Below are positions 15,990-25,646 of a stretch of 59,550 nt of DNA, piece by piece; the stretch's first letter is position 1; the number at the start of each line of letters is the position of its first letter. Position numbers and translations under genes: made by a program. Under the pieces are notes generated by a model. That model did no database searches and was not told the origin of the DNA. It saw nothing but the letters and a program-made list of their open reading frames with translations. This DNA is from Bacteroidota bacterium (lineage in GTDB: Bacteria; Bacteroidota; Rhodothermia; Rhodothermales; Bin80): assembly GCA_026709065.1 (NCBI GenBank), contig JAPOTS010000033.1:1-59550 (forward strand), given 5' to 3'.

Positions 15990-16277
15990 GTGAATCCGAA
16001 GTTAGTGGGACACTTTTTTTTCGAAAAAAGTGACCGTGATTTAAATTTAAATGTTGATGTCATTTTTGACTTGAACCTGCCGACAACTGTTACAGGTGAG
16101 CTTAACGAGACTAAATTTAGTGCTTCGGAAATCAGACGTAACTTATCTTGGGGCGTAGGTATACCACTCTCTTCTTCAGTGAGCGTAAGTGGTTGGATCA
16201 ATAGTACTTATGAAGGTTACAATCGCAGTTTTAACAGTAACTCCAAATCATGCTCAACTCGACTTTTCAAAAGGTAA
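15990..16277 (+). pseudogene. Fragment resembling an outer-membrane beta-barrel
   Basis: A 95-codon frame from a GTG. The stretch LNLNVDVIFDLNLPTTV and the later GVGIPLSSSVSVSGWINS alternate polar and hydrophobic residues like barrel strands. There is no signal peptide, and the frame ends in unrelated sequence. The open stretch just before it (to 15980, with MSATTELEFQSAYYDE) has the same character in another frame, so both may be pieces of one broken porin-like gene. Weak call. Confidence 0.3.
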
Positions 16278-16422
16278 TCAATACCCTGTCAGGGCGAATC
16301 TTAGATTCTGATACATGTATTGCCATGATCAAAAGACTATCAAGCTCAAGCAAGTGAGCATTACTTGATTACTGAATGCATGATCAATCACCCTACTGTA
16401 TTATTACAAAATTTGTTCATAT

Positions 16423-16917
16423 TTGAAAATGAGATACCTATTAGTCACATTACTCTTCTTATCTGTAATCGCTACATTCTATACACCCCAGATAAAAGCT
16501 CAATCAGGTTTCGGAATAGGCTTTATATATGGCAATCATATCGATGGACTTAGCCTGCGCTATGAATCTATTCAGATTCTCTTCCAGTCCGTGGGTCAAA
16601 GAGTGGAACCACTTACCGAAGACGGAGATAGATTCTACATCAATGCTGCCCTTCGGTATAATCATCCTGTCGGGTCATGGAATAGGGTAAAGTTTAAAGT
16701 TTTTGGTCAAGTTGGAAGAGAATCCGTCATTCCAGTTGAAGGCACCTCTGAACGATGGCGGTTTTCTAGCGGGGGTGCTGCGGAAGTTCCCATAACTAGA
16801 AACTCTGTTTCCAAGGGGCTATTTCTTGGAGCGAATGTCGCATTTTCTATTGACCATACGGGCGATCTTGGATCCTTCCCTATCGCTTGGGGATTGGGAG
16901 TTCATGTCCATTTTTAA
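16423..16917 (+). CDS. Secreted small beta-barrel-like protein
   Basis: A 164-residue protein with a clear signal peptide (MKMRYLLVTLLFLSVIATFY, cleavage near IKAQ); a second ATG at 16429 is an equally good start. The mature part has repeated amphipathic strands (SGFGIGFIYGNHIDGLSLRY, INAALRYNHPVG, VKFKVFGQVG) and ends in VHVHF with a terminal Phe, as outer-membrane barrels do. It is about the size of an 8-strand barrel. It precedes the second TonB receptor by 63 bases and may be in its operon. No specific family is recognised. Confidence 0.65.
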   Translation: MKMRYLLVTLLFLSVIATFYTPQIKAQSGFGIGFIYGNHIDGLSLRYESIQILFQSVGQRVEPLTEDGDRFYINAALRYNHPVGSWNRVKFKVFGQVGRESVIPVEGTSERWRFSSGGAAEVPITRNSVSKGLFLGANVAFSIDHTGDLGSFPIAWGLGVHVHF

Positions 16918-16980
16918 CTCGGATTAAGAGTGATATCAGTAGTCTAAATTTAGCCTTTCGCTCATTCGTATATCCTAAAT

Positions 16981-19359
16981 TTGAGAATGCATGACTCATT
17001 CAGATTATTTGTCTATGGGCTACTACTGCTATTGATTTGGATAGCCCAGTCTGACTCAATATTTGCCCAGAGTGTGACCATCAGTGGTTATGTGGAAGAT
17101 GAAACGAATGGTGAGCGGATTACAGGGGTAAGCATCTATGCTGCTGACCTTAAAACTGGTACCACGACAAATCAGTACGGGTTCTATACCCTGACATCCG
17201 ACCCAGCCCCTTCCTTGTTGTGGATTTCTCATATAGGATACGAGCCAATCTCGAACCCTCTTGTGGTTACACGAGATACAATACTCACCTTTAACCTTGT
17301 ACCTCGTGTGCTGAAATTAGGAGATCTTCAAGTTGTTGCGGAGAGAGAGACTGAACTTGATAATATTCAGATGAGCCGTCACGTAATACCCATCGAGGAA
17401 ATTGAAACTCTACCTGTGATCCTTGGAGAAATTGATGTTCAGAAAACACTTCAACTCCTCCCTGGAGTTCAGTCGGGGATTGAAGGGAGTAGTGGCCTCT
17501 ATGTTCGAGGTGGACGTGCAGATCAAAATATGATTTTATTAGATGGACTCCATATATACAATCCCAATCACCTATTTGGATTCTTCAGTGTTTTCAACTC
17601 ATCTGCGATGAGACAGGTTGAACTGATTAAAGGTGGATTTCCAGCGCGCTACGGAGGTCGACTCTCATCGGTCGTGAATTACTCTATGAAGGAAGGTAAC
17701 TTAAAACGATTTGAGGGGGAAGGAGCGCTTGGAATCATTTCCTCAAGATTAGTTCTTGAAGGGCCAATCGTCAAGGATCGAGCTTCTTTCTTGATTGCCG
17801 GCCGAGAAACATTCTCAGATGAGTTGATGAAACTCTATTATAATGGACAAACGGACCAAAATAGTGCAGGTTTTTACGATTTGAATCTCAAAACCAATTT
17901 TATACTTTCCCAACGAAATCGCATTTACCTGAGTGCTTATGCGGGCCAGGATAAGTTTTCCTTTTTACGAAAACCATTTCCTGGAAGCGAGGAAATAGAA
18001 AATAGTTATAGGCTCGGCTGGCAAAATCGCTTAGCATCTCTACGTTGGAATCGCGTCATCGGAGATCGTCTATTCGCTAGTGCTCTTATCGGGATTACAC
18101 ACTATCGCTTCAACTCAAATACACAGTTTATTGACATTGAAGATGGTGAATCCATTGAGTTCAATCAGACATGGTTCTCAGGGATTGATGACTGGACTGC
18201 AAAAATTGATTTTGAGTATCTCCCAAACACACAGCACTTTCTTCGATTTGGTACACAGGCCATTTTGCATAGATTTACACCTGGAAGTACTCAAACACTA
18301 TTTGACCAATCGGGTAAGCCTCCTGTTAATCTATTACAAACTCCTTCTGGGGCGATTCGCTCTCGAGAGATGTCATTCTATGCCGAAGACGAAATACAAC
18401 TACTCCCTTCTGTAAAGATATCCACTGGCCTTCGATTTTCTATGTATTATACTAGTGACAAACGGTTCCAGTCTTTTGAGCCTAGGTTGTCAACCAACGT
18501 ACGAATTGCAGAAAATACCGTCGCAAAAGCTTCTTATGTCAGATCCAAACAATATGTACATTTATTGACTGGAGGGGGATCGGCATTTCCAACCGATCTG
18601 TGGATTCCAAGCATCAATGGTATTCCTCCCCAAAGCGGCTATCAGTTTGCTGCAGGTCTTGTGCAAAATTACCAAGATGGGCACTATCAATTTTCTATGG
18701 AGGGCTATTATAAGCGAATGAAAGGACACATAGATTACTCGTTTGGATCTGACAGATTTCAGTCTGCTTTATTGGATTGGCCAGATTTAATTGAAAGTGG
18801 TTCTGGTTCATCAAGAGGTTTGGAGATGTTGATTCGGAAAAAAGGCGGTCCATTGTCTGGATGGATCGGCTATACATGGGCAAAAACAACTCGACGGTAT
18901 GACCTGCTCAATAACGGAATTCCCTTTCCTGACGGATTTGATCGTCGCCATGATATATCGTTAGTCATGCAATATCAGTTATCTGACGCAATTCACCTTT
19001 CGGCTGTATGGGTATATGGAAGCGGGTACCCCGTATGGGTCCACCAAGGGCGATATATTGTAGAACCACGGCCAGAGTCGGGGTTCAATTATTCATATAA
19101 TGCTTTGGAGCCTGGCCCAGTTAATTCAGCACGGGCACCAATCTACCACCGTCTTGACTTCAGTATATATTTTACGAAGCAGAAGTCTTGGGCAGAGCGC
19201 ACAATTACCATAGGCGTATATAATGCCTATAATCGGAAAAATCCTATGTTTATTTATCCAGATGAGTATTTCACTAGTGGTGATTTTACACTTATTCAAT
19301 ATGAACAGTTGAGCCTGCTTCAGTTAATTCCCTCAATTTCTTGGCAGTATATATTTTGA
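16981..19359 (+). CDS. TonB-dependent receptor with carboxypeptidase-regulatory-like domain
   Basis: A 792-residue receptor. A signal peptide ends near FAQ (residue 30). A CarboxypepD-reg-like domain follows (VTISGYVEDETNGERITG), then a plug with YVRGGRADQNMILLDG and the LIKGGFPARYGGRLSSVV block, and a barrel rich in aromatic residues ending SISWQYIF. The DUF4249 lipoprotein gene begins 3 bases after its stop. This receptor/DUF4249 pair is common in Bacteroidota and is thought to act as an import complex, but the substrate is unknown. It is shorter than SusC proteins and has no SusD neighbour. Confidence 0.92.
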   Translation: MRMHDSFRLFVYGLLLLLIWIAQSDSIFAQSVTISGYVEDETNGERITGVSIYAADLKTGTTTNQYGFYTLTSDPAPSLLWISHIGYEPISNPLVVTRDTILTFNLVPRVLKLGDLQVVAERETELDNIQMSRHVIPIEEIETLPVILGEIDVQKTLQLLPGVQSGIEGSSGLYVRGGRADQNMILLDGLHIYNPNHLFGFFSVFNSSAMRQVELIKGGFPARYGGRLSSVVNYSMKEGNLKRFEGEGALGIISSRLVLEGPIVKDRASFLIAGRETFSDELMKLYYNGQTDQNSAGFYDLNLKTNFILSQRNRIYLSAYAGQDKFSFLRKPFPGSEEIENSYRLGWQNRLASLRWNRVIGDRLFASALIGITHYRFNSNTQFIDIEDGESIEFNQTWFSGIDDWTAKIDFEYLPNTQHFLRFGTQAILHRFTPGSTQTLFDQSGKPPVNLLQTPSGAIRSREMSFYAEDEIQLLPSVKISTGLRFSMYYTSDKRFQSFEPRLSTNVRIAENTVAKASYVRSKQYVHLLTGGGSAFPTDLWIPSINGIPPQSGYQFAAGLVQNYQDGHYQFSMEGYYKRMKGHIDYSFGSDRFQSALLDWPDLIESGSGSSRGLEMLIRKKGGPLSGWIGYTWAKTTRRYDLLNNGIPFPDGFDRRHDISLVMQYQLSDAIHLSAVWVYGSGYPVWVHQGRYIVEPRPESGFNYSYNALEPGPVNSARAPIYHRLDFSIYFTKQKSWAERTITIGVYNAYNRKNPMFIYPDEYFTSGDFTLIQYEQLSLLQLIPSISWQYIF

Positions 19360-19362
19360 TCA

Positions 19363-20379
19363 ATGTCAAAATGGACTGTCATTCTGCTATTTGCACTGCT
19401 CTGTGGATGCGAATCGCCAGTTGAGTTAAACACTCCCGAAGATTATCAGGCCAAATTGGTCGTAGAGTCTCATTTTTCCCCTGATAGCCTCTGGTGGCTT
19501 AGAGTACGGAAAAGTGCCTCTATACTGGACACTATTTCCACCTCAAGTGAGTTAATTACACCGGATGTTACCGTAATTATTTCTGGGGAAAACAATTTTT
19601 CTGATACGTTGCAGTACGACACTCGCGGGATATTCAGGTCGGTTCATGCACACCGCCCTGTCAGTGGAATGATATACACAACCCAAGTCAGTGCGACTGG
19701 ATACCCCCAAGTAGAGGCATCTTCCGAGGCTCCTATTCTGAAAAGCAATCTACTGACTGTCAGCAAAATAGATGTAGATGACTCTCTTGGAACAGAAACA
19801 TATTCGCTTCGCTTTCAAGTGGAGGATATGCCTGGTAGCAACTATTATCAGGCATCTATTTCCCAAGCAGTCCCATTCTGTGATTCGGATACTGCTGGAA
19901 TCGTCATCCACGATGCTCCCGATGCGTTACTGTATTATGATCGGCTCACATTTGAGAGCAACTCTCCTCTATTTCGTGATTTTATAGAGACCCTAGATGA
20001 TCCAACTCTCCCTGCAATTGACGAAAATTTCTGGAGACCTTACTTCTCAGACAAATTGTTTGAATCCACTATACAGCAATTTGAAATCACGTTTGAATCA
20101 AAACTGCTCAAGTCAATCCAATCTCGTTTTATCCTTGAAATATGGGCACTTAGTGATGAATTGTTTGCATATGAGCGATCCCTTGCAATTCATGATATCA
20201 ACTTTGGATTACCAAATATTGCACGGTCAACTCCTATTAGTCTGTATTCTAATGTGCAGAACGGCCTTGGTATCTTTGCTGGATTCACTCGTGATGTTCA
20301 CAGATTTGACTCTCAACAAAATGAATGGCAGGAGGATGTATTGGAATTCAATATTGAGGAGATACAACCCTGCCATTAG
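19363..20379 (+). CDS. DUF4249 lipoprotein
   Basis: A 338-residue lipoprotein. The signal sequence ends in a lipobox (LLCGC; Cys at about residue 15), so it is anchored in the outer membrane. The mature start reads YQAKLVVESHFSPDSLWWLRVRKS, a hallmark of DUF4249, followed by beta-rich sequence and a C-terminal block with GLGIFAGFTRD. DUF4249 proteins almost always follow a TonB-dependent receptor, as here with a 3-base gap. The likely role is as an accessory surface component of that receptor; the ligand is unknown. Confidence 0.85.
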   Translation: MSKWTVILLFALLCGCESPVELNTPEDYQAKLVVESHFSPDSLWWLRVRKSASILDTISTSSELITPDVTVIISGENNFSDTLQYDTRGIFRSVHAHRPVSGMIYTTQVSATGYPQVEASSEAPILKSNLLTVSKIDVDDSLGTETYSLRFQVEDMPGSNYYQASISQAVPFCDSDTAGIVIHDAPDALLYYDRLTFESNSPLFRDFIETLDDPTLPAIDENFWRPYFSDKLFESTIQQFEITFESKLLKSIQSRFILEIWALSDELFAYERSLAIHDINFGLPNIARSTPISLYSNVQNGLGIFAGFTRDVHRFDSQQNEWQEDVLEFNIEEIQPCH

Positions 20380-20708
20380 TACTGTTCGTCTTATTCATAA
20401 TGTCTCACGACTCCCGCTGTAAACGTTTTGAAGGATCATCACAGTAGAGCTAAGGCATCCCGATTTATTGCAGAGGGTGTAGATCCTAAGAGAAATTGTT
20501 TGAGCAATTCCAAGTTCACGTCAGAAATTTATGAGTTATGATCCTGACTGGGCAAAGGTTTAATAAAACTGTGAGGAGCTATAATTGAACTTATTCTTTG
20601 CTCTTATTTTCTTATTTGCTGGTTATTTTCACTGTTAGTTATTTTACAATTATGGGTAATGATCTGAAAGTAATCATCAATTATTTCAAGTTTGGCTACG
20701 AATTATTA
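20380..20708. other. Convergent intergenic region
   Basis: It lies between the ends of the DUF4249 gene and the leftward UDP-sugar dehydrogenase gene. I see no gene and no strong terminator hairpin. Confidence 0.4.
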
Positions 20709-22058
20709 TTATGGCAGATGTACATCTTTGGTTGGACCATGAGAATACTTTAAGATTTGATCATGTTCTTGATGCAATGTCGCTCGAGTGTCTACGATCG
20801 TCTGAGCTTGACCATAGATATCTGACCATAGATAGCAATCATGATCAGTTGCAATCAGCACACAATCCGAATGGACTATTGCCTCGTTCAAATTACTGAC
20901 CGACAGCATCTCCTTATCATTGAGATGAATGACTGGTACATAAGAATCATGATAACTAATCATAGCACCTTTATTGCTAAGTAATTGAAGAATATCTAAA
21001 GCAGGTGATTCTCGTAAATCACCTACATTTTTTTTATAGGCAACCCCAATGACAAGAATGTTGCTACCATTAAGAGGTTTTCCTACCTCATTCAAAACAT
21101 CCTGAACTCTGTGAACCCAGTATCTTGGCATATCAGTGTTGATCTCGGTTGCCAACTCAATGAATCGAGCAGTATATCCCAGTGTCCGTAACTTCCAAGA
21201 GAGATACTGGGGATCAATTGGAATACAATGCCCACCCAAACCCGGACCAGGAAGAAACTTCATATAGCCAAAAGGTTTTGTTGCTGCTGCCTCAATCACT
21301 TCCCAAGCATTGAGTCCTAATTTGTGACAGATCAGTAGCACTTCATTGGCCAATCCAATATTGACAGCCCGAAATGTATTTTCCACTAGCTTTGTTAATT
21401 CAGCAACTTCAGTGCTTGAAACAGGAACAATGGATTCAATCACCGACTCATATAATATCTTTCCTACTTTGAGGCATGTCGGTGTAACACCACCCATCAC
21501 TTTAGGAGTATTCACTGTAGTCCAATCCTGGCGGCCTGGATCTACGCGCTCTGGCGAAAAACATAGGAAAAAATCTTTTCCAACTTCTAACCCACCCGCC
21601 TCGTCATGGAAATGAGGGAGGATCACCTCGGTCGTCGTTCCTGGATAGGTCGTACTCTCTAAAACGATTAACATACCTGGGTGAAGATGTTTAGCAATTG
21701 CATCTGTGGCACTTAAAATGTAGGAAACATCAGGCGCACCGGTTTTTCGTAGTGGAGTTGGAACACAGATACTGACGGCATCGCATTGATCAAGTACATC
21801 AAACCCATCGGTCGCCCTCAATAAACCGTCAGATACTAACTGAGCTAATCGCTCACTTGGTACATCTTCAACATAAGAAGTTGCACCGTTGATTAGGCGA
21901 ACCTTTTCTACATCTATGTCAATTCCGATCACCTTAAATCCCCTCTCCGCAAAGGCCACTGCGAGCGGTAATCCAACATAGCCTAGTCCGATCACTGCAA
22001 CTGTTAGATCAACTGCATGAATTCGCTCAATCAAAGCATTAGAAACCGTATCACTCAT
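20709..22058 (-). CDS. wbpA: UDP-N-acetylglucosamine 6-dehydrogenase, WbpA/WecC type
   Basis: A 449-residue NAD-dependent dehydrogenase that oxidises C6 of a UDP-HexNAc in two steps. It has a Rossmann motif VIGLGYVGLPLA (23-34), ICVPTPL, the catalytic cysteine Cys278 in LGGHCIPIDP and, near the C-terminus, GVAYKKNVGDLRESPA. GGHCIPIDP rather than GGSCFPKD marks the UDP-HexNAc branch and separates it from the UDP-glucose enzyme at 25647-27014. Its start overlaps the sulfurylase gene end by 8 bases. It would feed UDP-GlcNAcA to the wbpB-E-D set at 10200-13044. Confidence 0.85.
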   Translation of the reverse strand: MSDTVSNALIERIHAVDLTVAVIGLGYVGLPLAVAFAERGFKVIGIDIDVEKVRLINGATSYVEDVPSERLAQLVSDGLLRATDGFDVLDQCDAVSICVPTPLRKTGAPDVSYILSATDAIAKHLHPGMLIVLESTTYPGTTTEVILPHFHDEAGGLEVGKDFFLCFSPERVDPGRQDWTTVNTPKVMGGVTPTCLKVGKILYESVIESIVPVSSTEVAELTKLVENTFRAVNIGLANEVLLICHKLGLNAWEVIEAAATKPFGYMKFLPGPGLGGHCIPIDPQYLSWKLRTLGYTARFIELATEINTDMPRYWVHRVQDVLNEVGKPLNGSNILVIGVAYKKNVGDLRESPALDILQLLSNKGAMISYHDSYVPVIHLNDKEMLSVSNLNEAIVHSDCVLIATDHDCYLWSDIYGQAQTIVDTRATLHQEHDQILKYSHGPTKDVHLP

Positions 22059-23781
22059 CTATTTCAGGTTGAACAAAAAATGCAAGCTCCCTGAGCTTTG
22101 TCATAACCAAGCCTATACTTTCTTCAACTGTTTCTAGTTCAGTATTACATATTACTTCTGGATCGTTAGGAACTTCATAGGGATCATCAATTCCAGTAAA
22201 TCCTTTGATCAAGCCCGCTCTTGCCTTGGCATACAGTCCCTTTACATCTCTACGTTCGCATACCTCAATGGATGCATTGGCAAAAACCTCTATGTAGCCA
22301 CCCTCGCGCTCAATACGCTGACGATTAATTGTACGATCTTCTTGGTATGGAGCGATTGGAGCACAAATGACGACTCCCCGATGCTTGACAATCTCGGAGG
22401 CGACATACCCAATGCGCTGCACATTCGTGGAACGATCCTCTTTTGAAAACCCTAACCCCTTACTCAGATTCGTACGAACCACATCCCCATCAAGTAAGGT
22501 CACTGGACAGGATAAGGTTTCTAACAAGCGAGATTGAAGCGCATTTGCTATGGTTGACTTACCCGATCCAGATAACCCTGTCAAAAATACTGCAAATCCC
22601 TTATGCGATTTAGGAGGGTATGTCTGTTGTAACTCCTCAATGATCTCTCTGTAAGAAAACCATTCGGGAATCTCATCTCCATTAAGCAACATCGTCCGGA
22701 GTTGTGTCCCCGAAATACTGAGCGTTGTCTCATTCTTTCGGACCTCATCAATCGCCTTATAAGCATTTGACTTTGGAGCATACACCATCAAACGAAACGG
22801 GACAACCTCAATGCCTAACTCTTTAGTATGCGATTTAAGCAAATCCTGAGCTTGATAAGGACCATAGAATGGCTCCCCATTACTTCTATTGCCGGGGCCC
22901 GCATGATCGCGTCCAATAATCAGATGCGTGCATCCATAGTTCTTGCGAATGATGGCATGCAATAGCGCTTCACGCGGCCCTGCCATCCTCATTGCTAATT
23001 GTAACAAACTTAGAAAAACTTTCCCTTTGGGGTAATATTGAAGCAACTTCTTGTAGCTTCTGACTCGTGTAAAATGATCAATATCTCCAGGTTTTGTTAA
23101 CCCTACAACAGGATGAATTAATAAGTGACCTCCTACATCGCGTGCTGCTCTATCAGTTAATTCTTTGTGTGCTCGATGCATCGGATTACGCGTTTGAAAT
23201 GCCACAATACGGGAACATCCGTGCGATTCAAATTCTGTTCGCAATTGTCTGGGAGAATGCCTTAGACTATGAAAATCATAGTGTGGCGGCATTTGTATTC
23301 CCTCCAGATGCCCACCGAGATAGTAGGAGCCTGCACGTCGCATAAGATAATCTACGGCAGGATGCTCACAGCTATCAGTACCAAAAACTTCAACAGCCTC
23401 TTTCTGTTTATCTGGTCTCCATAAATCCCCACGATTAAGGATTGCAATGAGAATTCCTGTCACATCCCTAAGTGCAATTTGATCACAGTTACCTATGCGT
23501 TGTGTATCCTCTTGAGTCAGATCAAGTGTGATCGGTATGGGCCACAAAAATCCTGATGATAGACGCATGCGTTCTAAGACGCTGTCATAATCACCTTGAT
23601 TTAAGAATCCTTTAAGAGGAGAAAATGCACCAGAGAGAAGCAATTCTACATCGCATAATTGGCGATCATTCAAAAAAATTGATGGAAATTTAATGGACTC
23701 ATCCCTTAAATGATCAGCACGCAAAGGGCTCGCAAGAAGTTGTGAGAGGGAACCGCCGTGAGGTTCAATCAATGGTTGCAT
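22051..23781 (-). CDS. sat-cysC: Bifunctional ATP sulfurylase / APS kinase
   Basis: A 576-residue fusion. Residues 1-390 are ATP sulfurylase with QTRNPMHRAHKEL (196-208) and GRDHAGPGNRS (290-300). Residues about 395-576 are APS kinase with the P-loop GLSGSGKST (402-410) and the DGD block (LLDGDVVRTNLSKGLGFSKEDR). Together they convert sulfate and 2 ATP to PAPS. No APS or PAPS reductase or sulfite reductase gene is nearby, so PAPS may serve sulfation rather than cysteine synthesis. It is placed between a sulfate-type SLC13 permease and a UDP-sugar dehydrogenase, overlapping the latter by 8 bases, which supports a link with sulfated glycan production (inference). Confidence 0.93.
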   Translation of the reverse strand: MQPLIEPHGGSLSQLLASPLRADHLRDESIKFPSIFLNDRQLCDVELLLSGAFSPLKGFLNQGDYDSVLERMRLSSGFLWPIPITLDLTQEDTQRIGNCDQIALRDVTGILIAILNRGDLWRPDKQKEAVEVFGTDSCEHPAVDYLMRRAGSYYLGGHLEGIQMPPHYDFHSLRHSPRQLRTEFESHGCSRIVAFQTRNPMHRAHKELTDRAARDVGGHLLIHPVVGLTKPGDIDHFTRVRSYKKLLQYYPKGKVFLSLLQLAMRMAGPREALLHAIIRKNYGCTHLIIGRDHAGPGNRSNGEPFYGPYQAQDLLKSHTKELGIEVVPFRLMVYAPKSNAYKAIDEVRKNETTLSISGTQLRTMLLNGDEIPEWFSYREIIEELQQTYPPKSHKGFAVFLTGLSGSGKSTIANALQSRLLETLSCPVTLLDGDVVRTNLSKGLGFSKEDRSTNVQRIGYVASEIVKHRGVVICAPIAPYQEDRTINRQRIEREGGYIEVFANASIEVCERRDVKGLYAKARAGLIKGFTGIDDPYEVPNDPEVICNTELETVEESIGLVMTKLRELAFFVQPEIDE

Positions 23782-23877
23782 CTAGAATGATGGATAACAG
23801 ATTTCTAAGGTGAGAAGACTCTATCAAATCATTGCTGAACTCTCGCCACTGAGATGATTTCAGATTCTGCATCTAAA

Positions 23878-25644
23878 TCAAAGCCACTTCATTGAAATGA
23901 TAATCACAGCAGTCGTCATGACCAGTAAGCTGATCGGCAAACCTACCCGTATGTAATCTCTTACTTTATAATTTCCAGCCGCCATAACCATTAAGTTAGT
24001 TTGATATCCAACAGGTGTCATAAAACTTGCGGCAGCCGCGAGCGCAACCGTCAATATGAACGCTTGTGGTTCTATATTCAATGATGTTGACATTGAGAAA
24101 GCAACGGGGAGCATCAATACTGCTGCGGCTTTATTGGCAATCAACTCGGTCAGAATGTTAGTGCATGCATAGAGCCCGACCAAAGCTAAGATTGGGCTCA
24201 CCGTAGCAAACCCTGTTAATAATTGTGCAAGCCCATCGGCAACACCTGTATTTTCAACTGCAACACCGATACCTAATGCAGCAGCAATCAGCAGAAGTAC
24301 TTGTAGGTCTAGAGCATTACGCGCGGAACGAATTCCGATACAACGTGTCATTACCATGGCTAACGCTCCACCAAATGCTACTGTAGATAATGGAAGAAGC
24401 CTAAACGCAATAAACACAATCATCACTGATAAAATACCCAGTGAGACCAATATTTTCCGCTTGGGGGGTTTACCATGAGATGTGCCACGTGGTAATACAT
24501 AGAAAAACTCTGAATGACTTGAGCTCCAACGATCTTCAAAGTCTCCAACTGCTCCGACTAGAATTAAATCACCAGCTTTTAATGGGACATCGGTCATCGC
24601 ACCTTCTAACCCTCCTGCCCGCTGCTGAACAGCAAGAACGATTCCACCATAGGTTGTTAAAAAATCAATATCTCCCAACGACTTCCCAATTAAATTGGAT
24701 GTATCGCTAATGACAGCTTCATACATGGGAAGCAAATTGGCCGTCCTCTCCCTGGAAATAGAGACACCAGACTCCAAGCCAGGCCTCAAAAGTAGATCCT
24801 CTAATACTGAAACTTCACCACTAAAACATAGAATATCCCCCTCACCAAGGATGAGTTGCTGATCTACTGGCATCACATGCTTACCCCTCCGAACATGAAC
24901 GATCGTGGCAGATTCATCTTCGGTATTCAATTTTGATTGCTCCAATGTAAGCCCCGCAAATGAGGAGCCTTGGCTAATCCTGATTTCAAAGAGACATTGC
25001 TGTAACCGAGACCGTGTAAATACAGGTTCAGATGCCCTATCTGGCAATAATCGTACCCCAACGAAAGCCAAAAATATCAAGACTACGATCGCTGCGGGCA
25101 ATCCAATAAGAGAAAAATCAAAAAGTCCAAGAGGAGGATAACCGTGTCCTTCAACTAATCCAGCGACAACTACATTGGTTGAAGATCCCATTAATGTGAC
25201 CATACCCCCCGCAATAGATGCATATGACAGAGGGATCAGCATTTTTGATGGAGATATCTTTGATCTGTAAGCCCATCGCTGAACGGGTTTTATCCACATT
25301 GCAACCACTGGTGTGTTATTCATAAACGCTGAAATCAATGCAGTTGGAGCCATCATTCGTAAGAGCGAAAATGACAGTCGGTGAACTCTGCGAAGTAGCC
25401 TCCATTCAATTCGACGTAAAAGCCCACTCTCTTCAATCGCTGCCGCGACGACAAATAACGATGCCAATGCAATGACAGCTCCATTAGAAAATCCAGCAAA
25501 TGCCTCTGCAGGGGTGATAATCCCAGCGGTAAGAAAAACTCCGAGTGCGACCAAGAAGATAGCATCAGGCCTTGCAAGATCCTTAACAAGGGCGACTGCA
25601 ATTCCAACGATAGTGCCAATAGTTAACCAAGCCTGCCAATCCAT
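23878..25644 (-). CDS. SLC13-type permease with TrkA-C domains, probable sulfate importer
   Basis: A 588-residue integral membrane protein. Helical segments at the N-terminal half include the SNGAVIALASLFVVAAAI and MGSSTNVVVAGLV motifs of the divalent-anion:Na+ symporter (DASS) family. A central soluble part of about 200 residues contains two RCK_C/TrkA-C-like repeats (the regions around ISQGSSFAGLTLEQSKL and EAVISDTSNLIGKSLGDI), then more helices with a second conserved block (FMTPVGYQTNLMVM). SLC13 proteins of this build import sulfate or related anions. It ends 96 bases before the PAPS-forming gene and starts 2 bases after the UDP-glucose dehydrogenase gene, so sulfate is the most likely substrate. 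Confidence 0.85.
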   Translation of the reverse strand: MDWQAWLTIGTIVGIAVALVKDLARPDAIFLVALGVFLTAGIITPAEAFAGFSNGAVIALASLFVVAAAIEESGLLRRIEWRLLRRVHRLSFSLLRMMAPTALISAFMNNTPVVAMWIKPVQRWAYRSKISPSKMLIPLSYASIAGGMVTLMGSSTNVVVAGLVEGHGYPPLGLFDFSLIGLPAAIVVLIFLAFVGVRLLPDRASEPVFTRSRLQQCLFEIRISQGSSFAGLTLEQSKLNTEDESATIVHVRRGKHVMPVDQQLILGEGDILCFSGEVSVLEDLLLRPGLESGVSISRERTANLLPMYEAVISDTSNLIGKSLGDIDFLTTYGGIVLAVQQRAGGLEGAMTDVPLKAGDLILVGAVGDFEDRWSSSHSEFFYVLPRGTSHGKPPKRKILVSLGILSVMIVFIAFRLLPLSTVAFGGALAMVMTRCIGIRSARNALDLQVLLLIAAALGIGVAVENTGVADGLAQLLTGFATVSPILALVGLYACTNILTELIANKAAAVLMLPVAFSMSTSLNIEPQAFILTVALAAAASFMTPVGYQTNLMVMAAGNYKVRDYIRVGLPISLLVMTTAVIIISMKWL

Positions 25645-25646
25645 TG

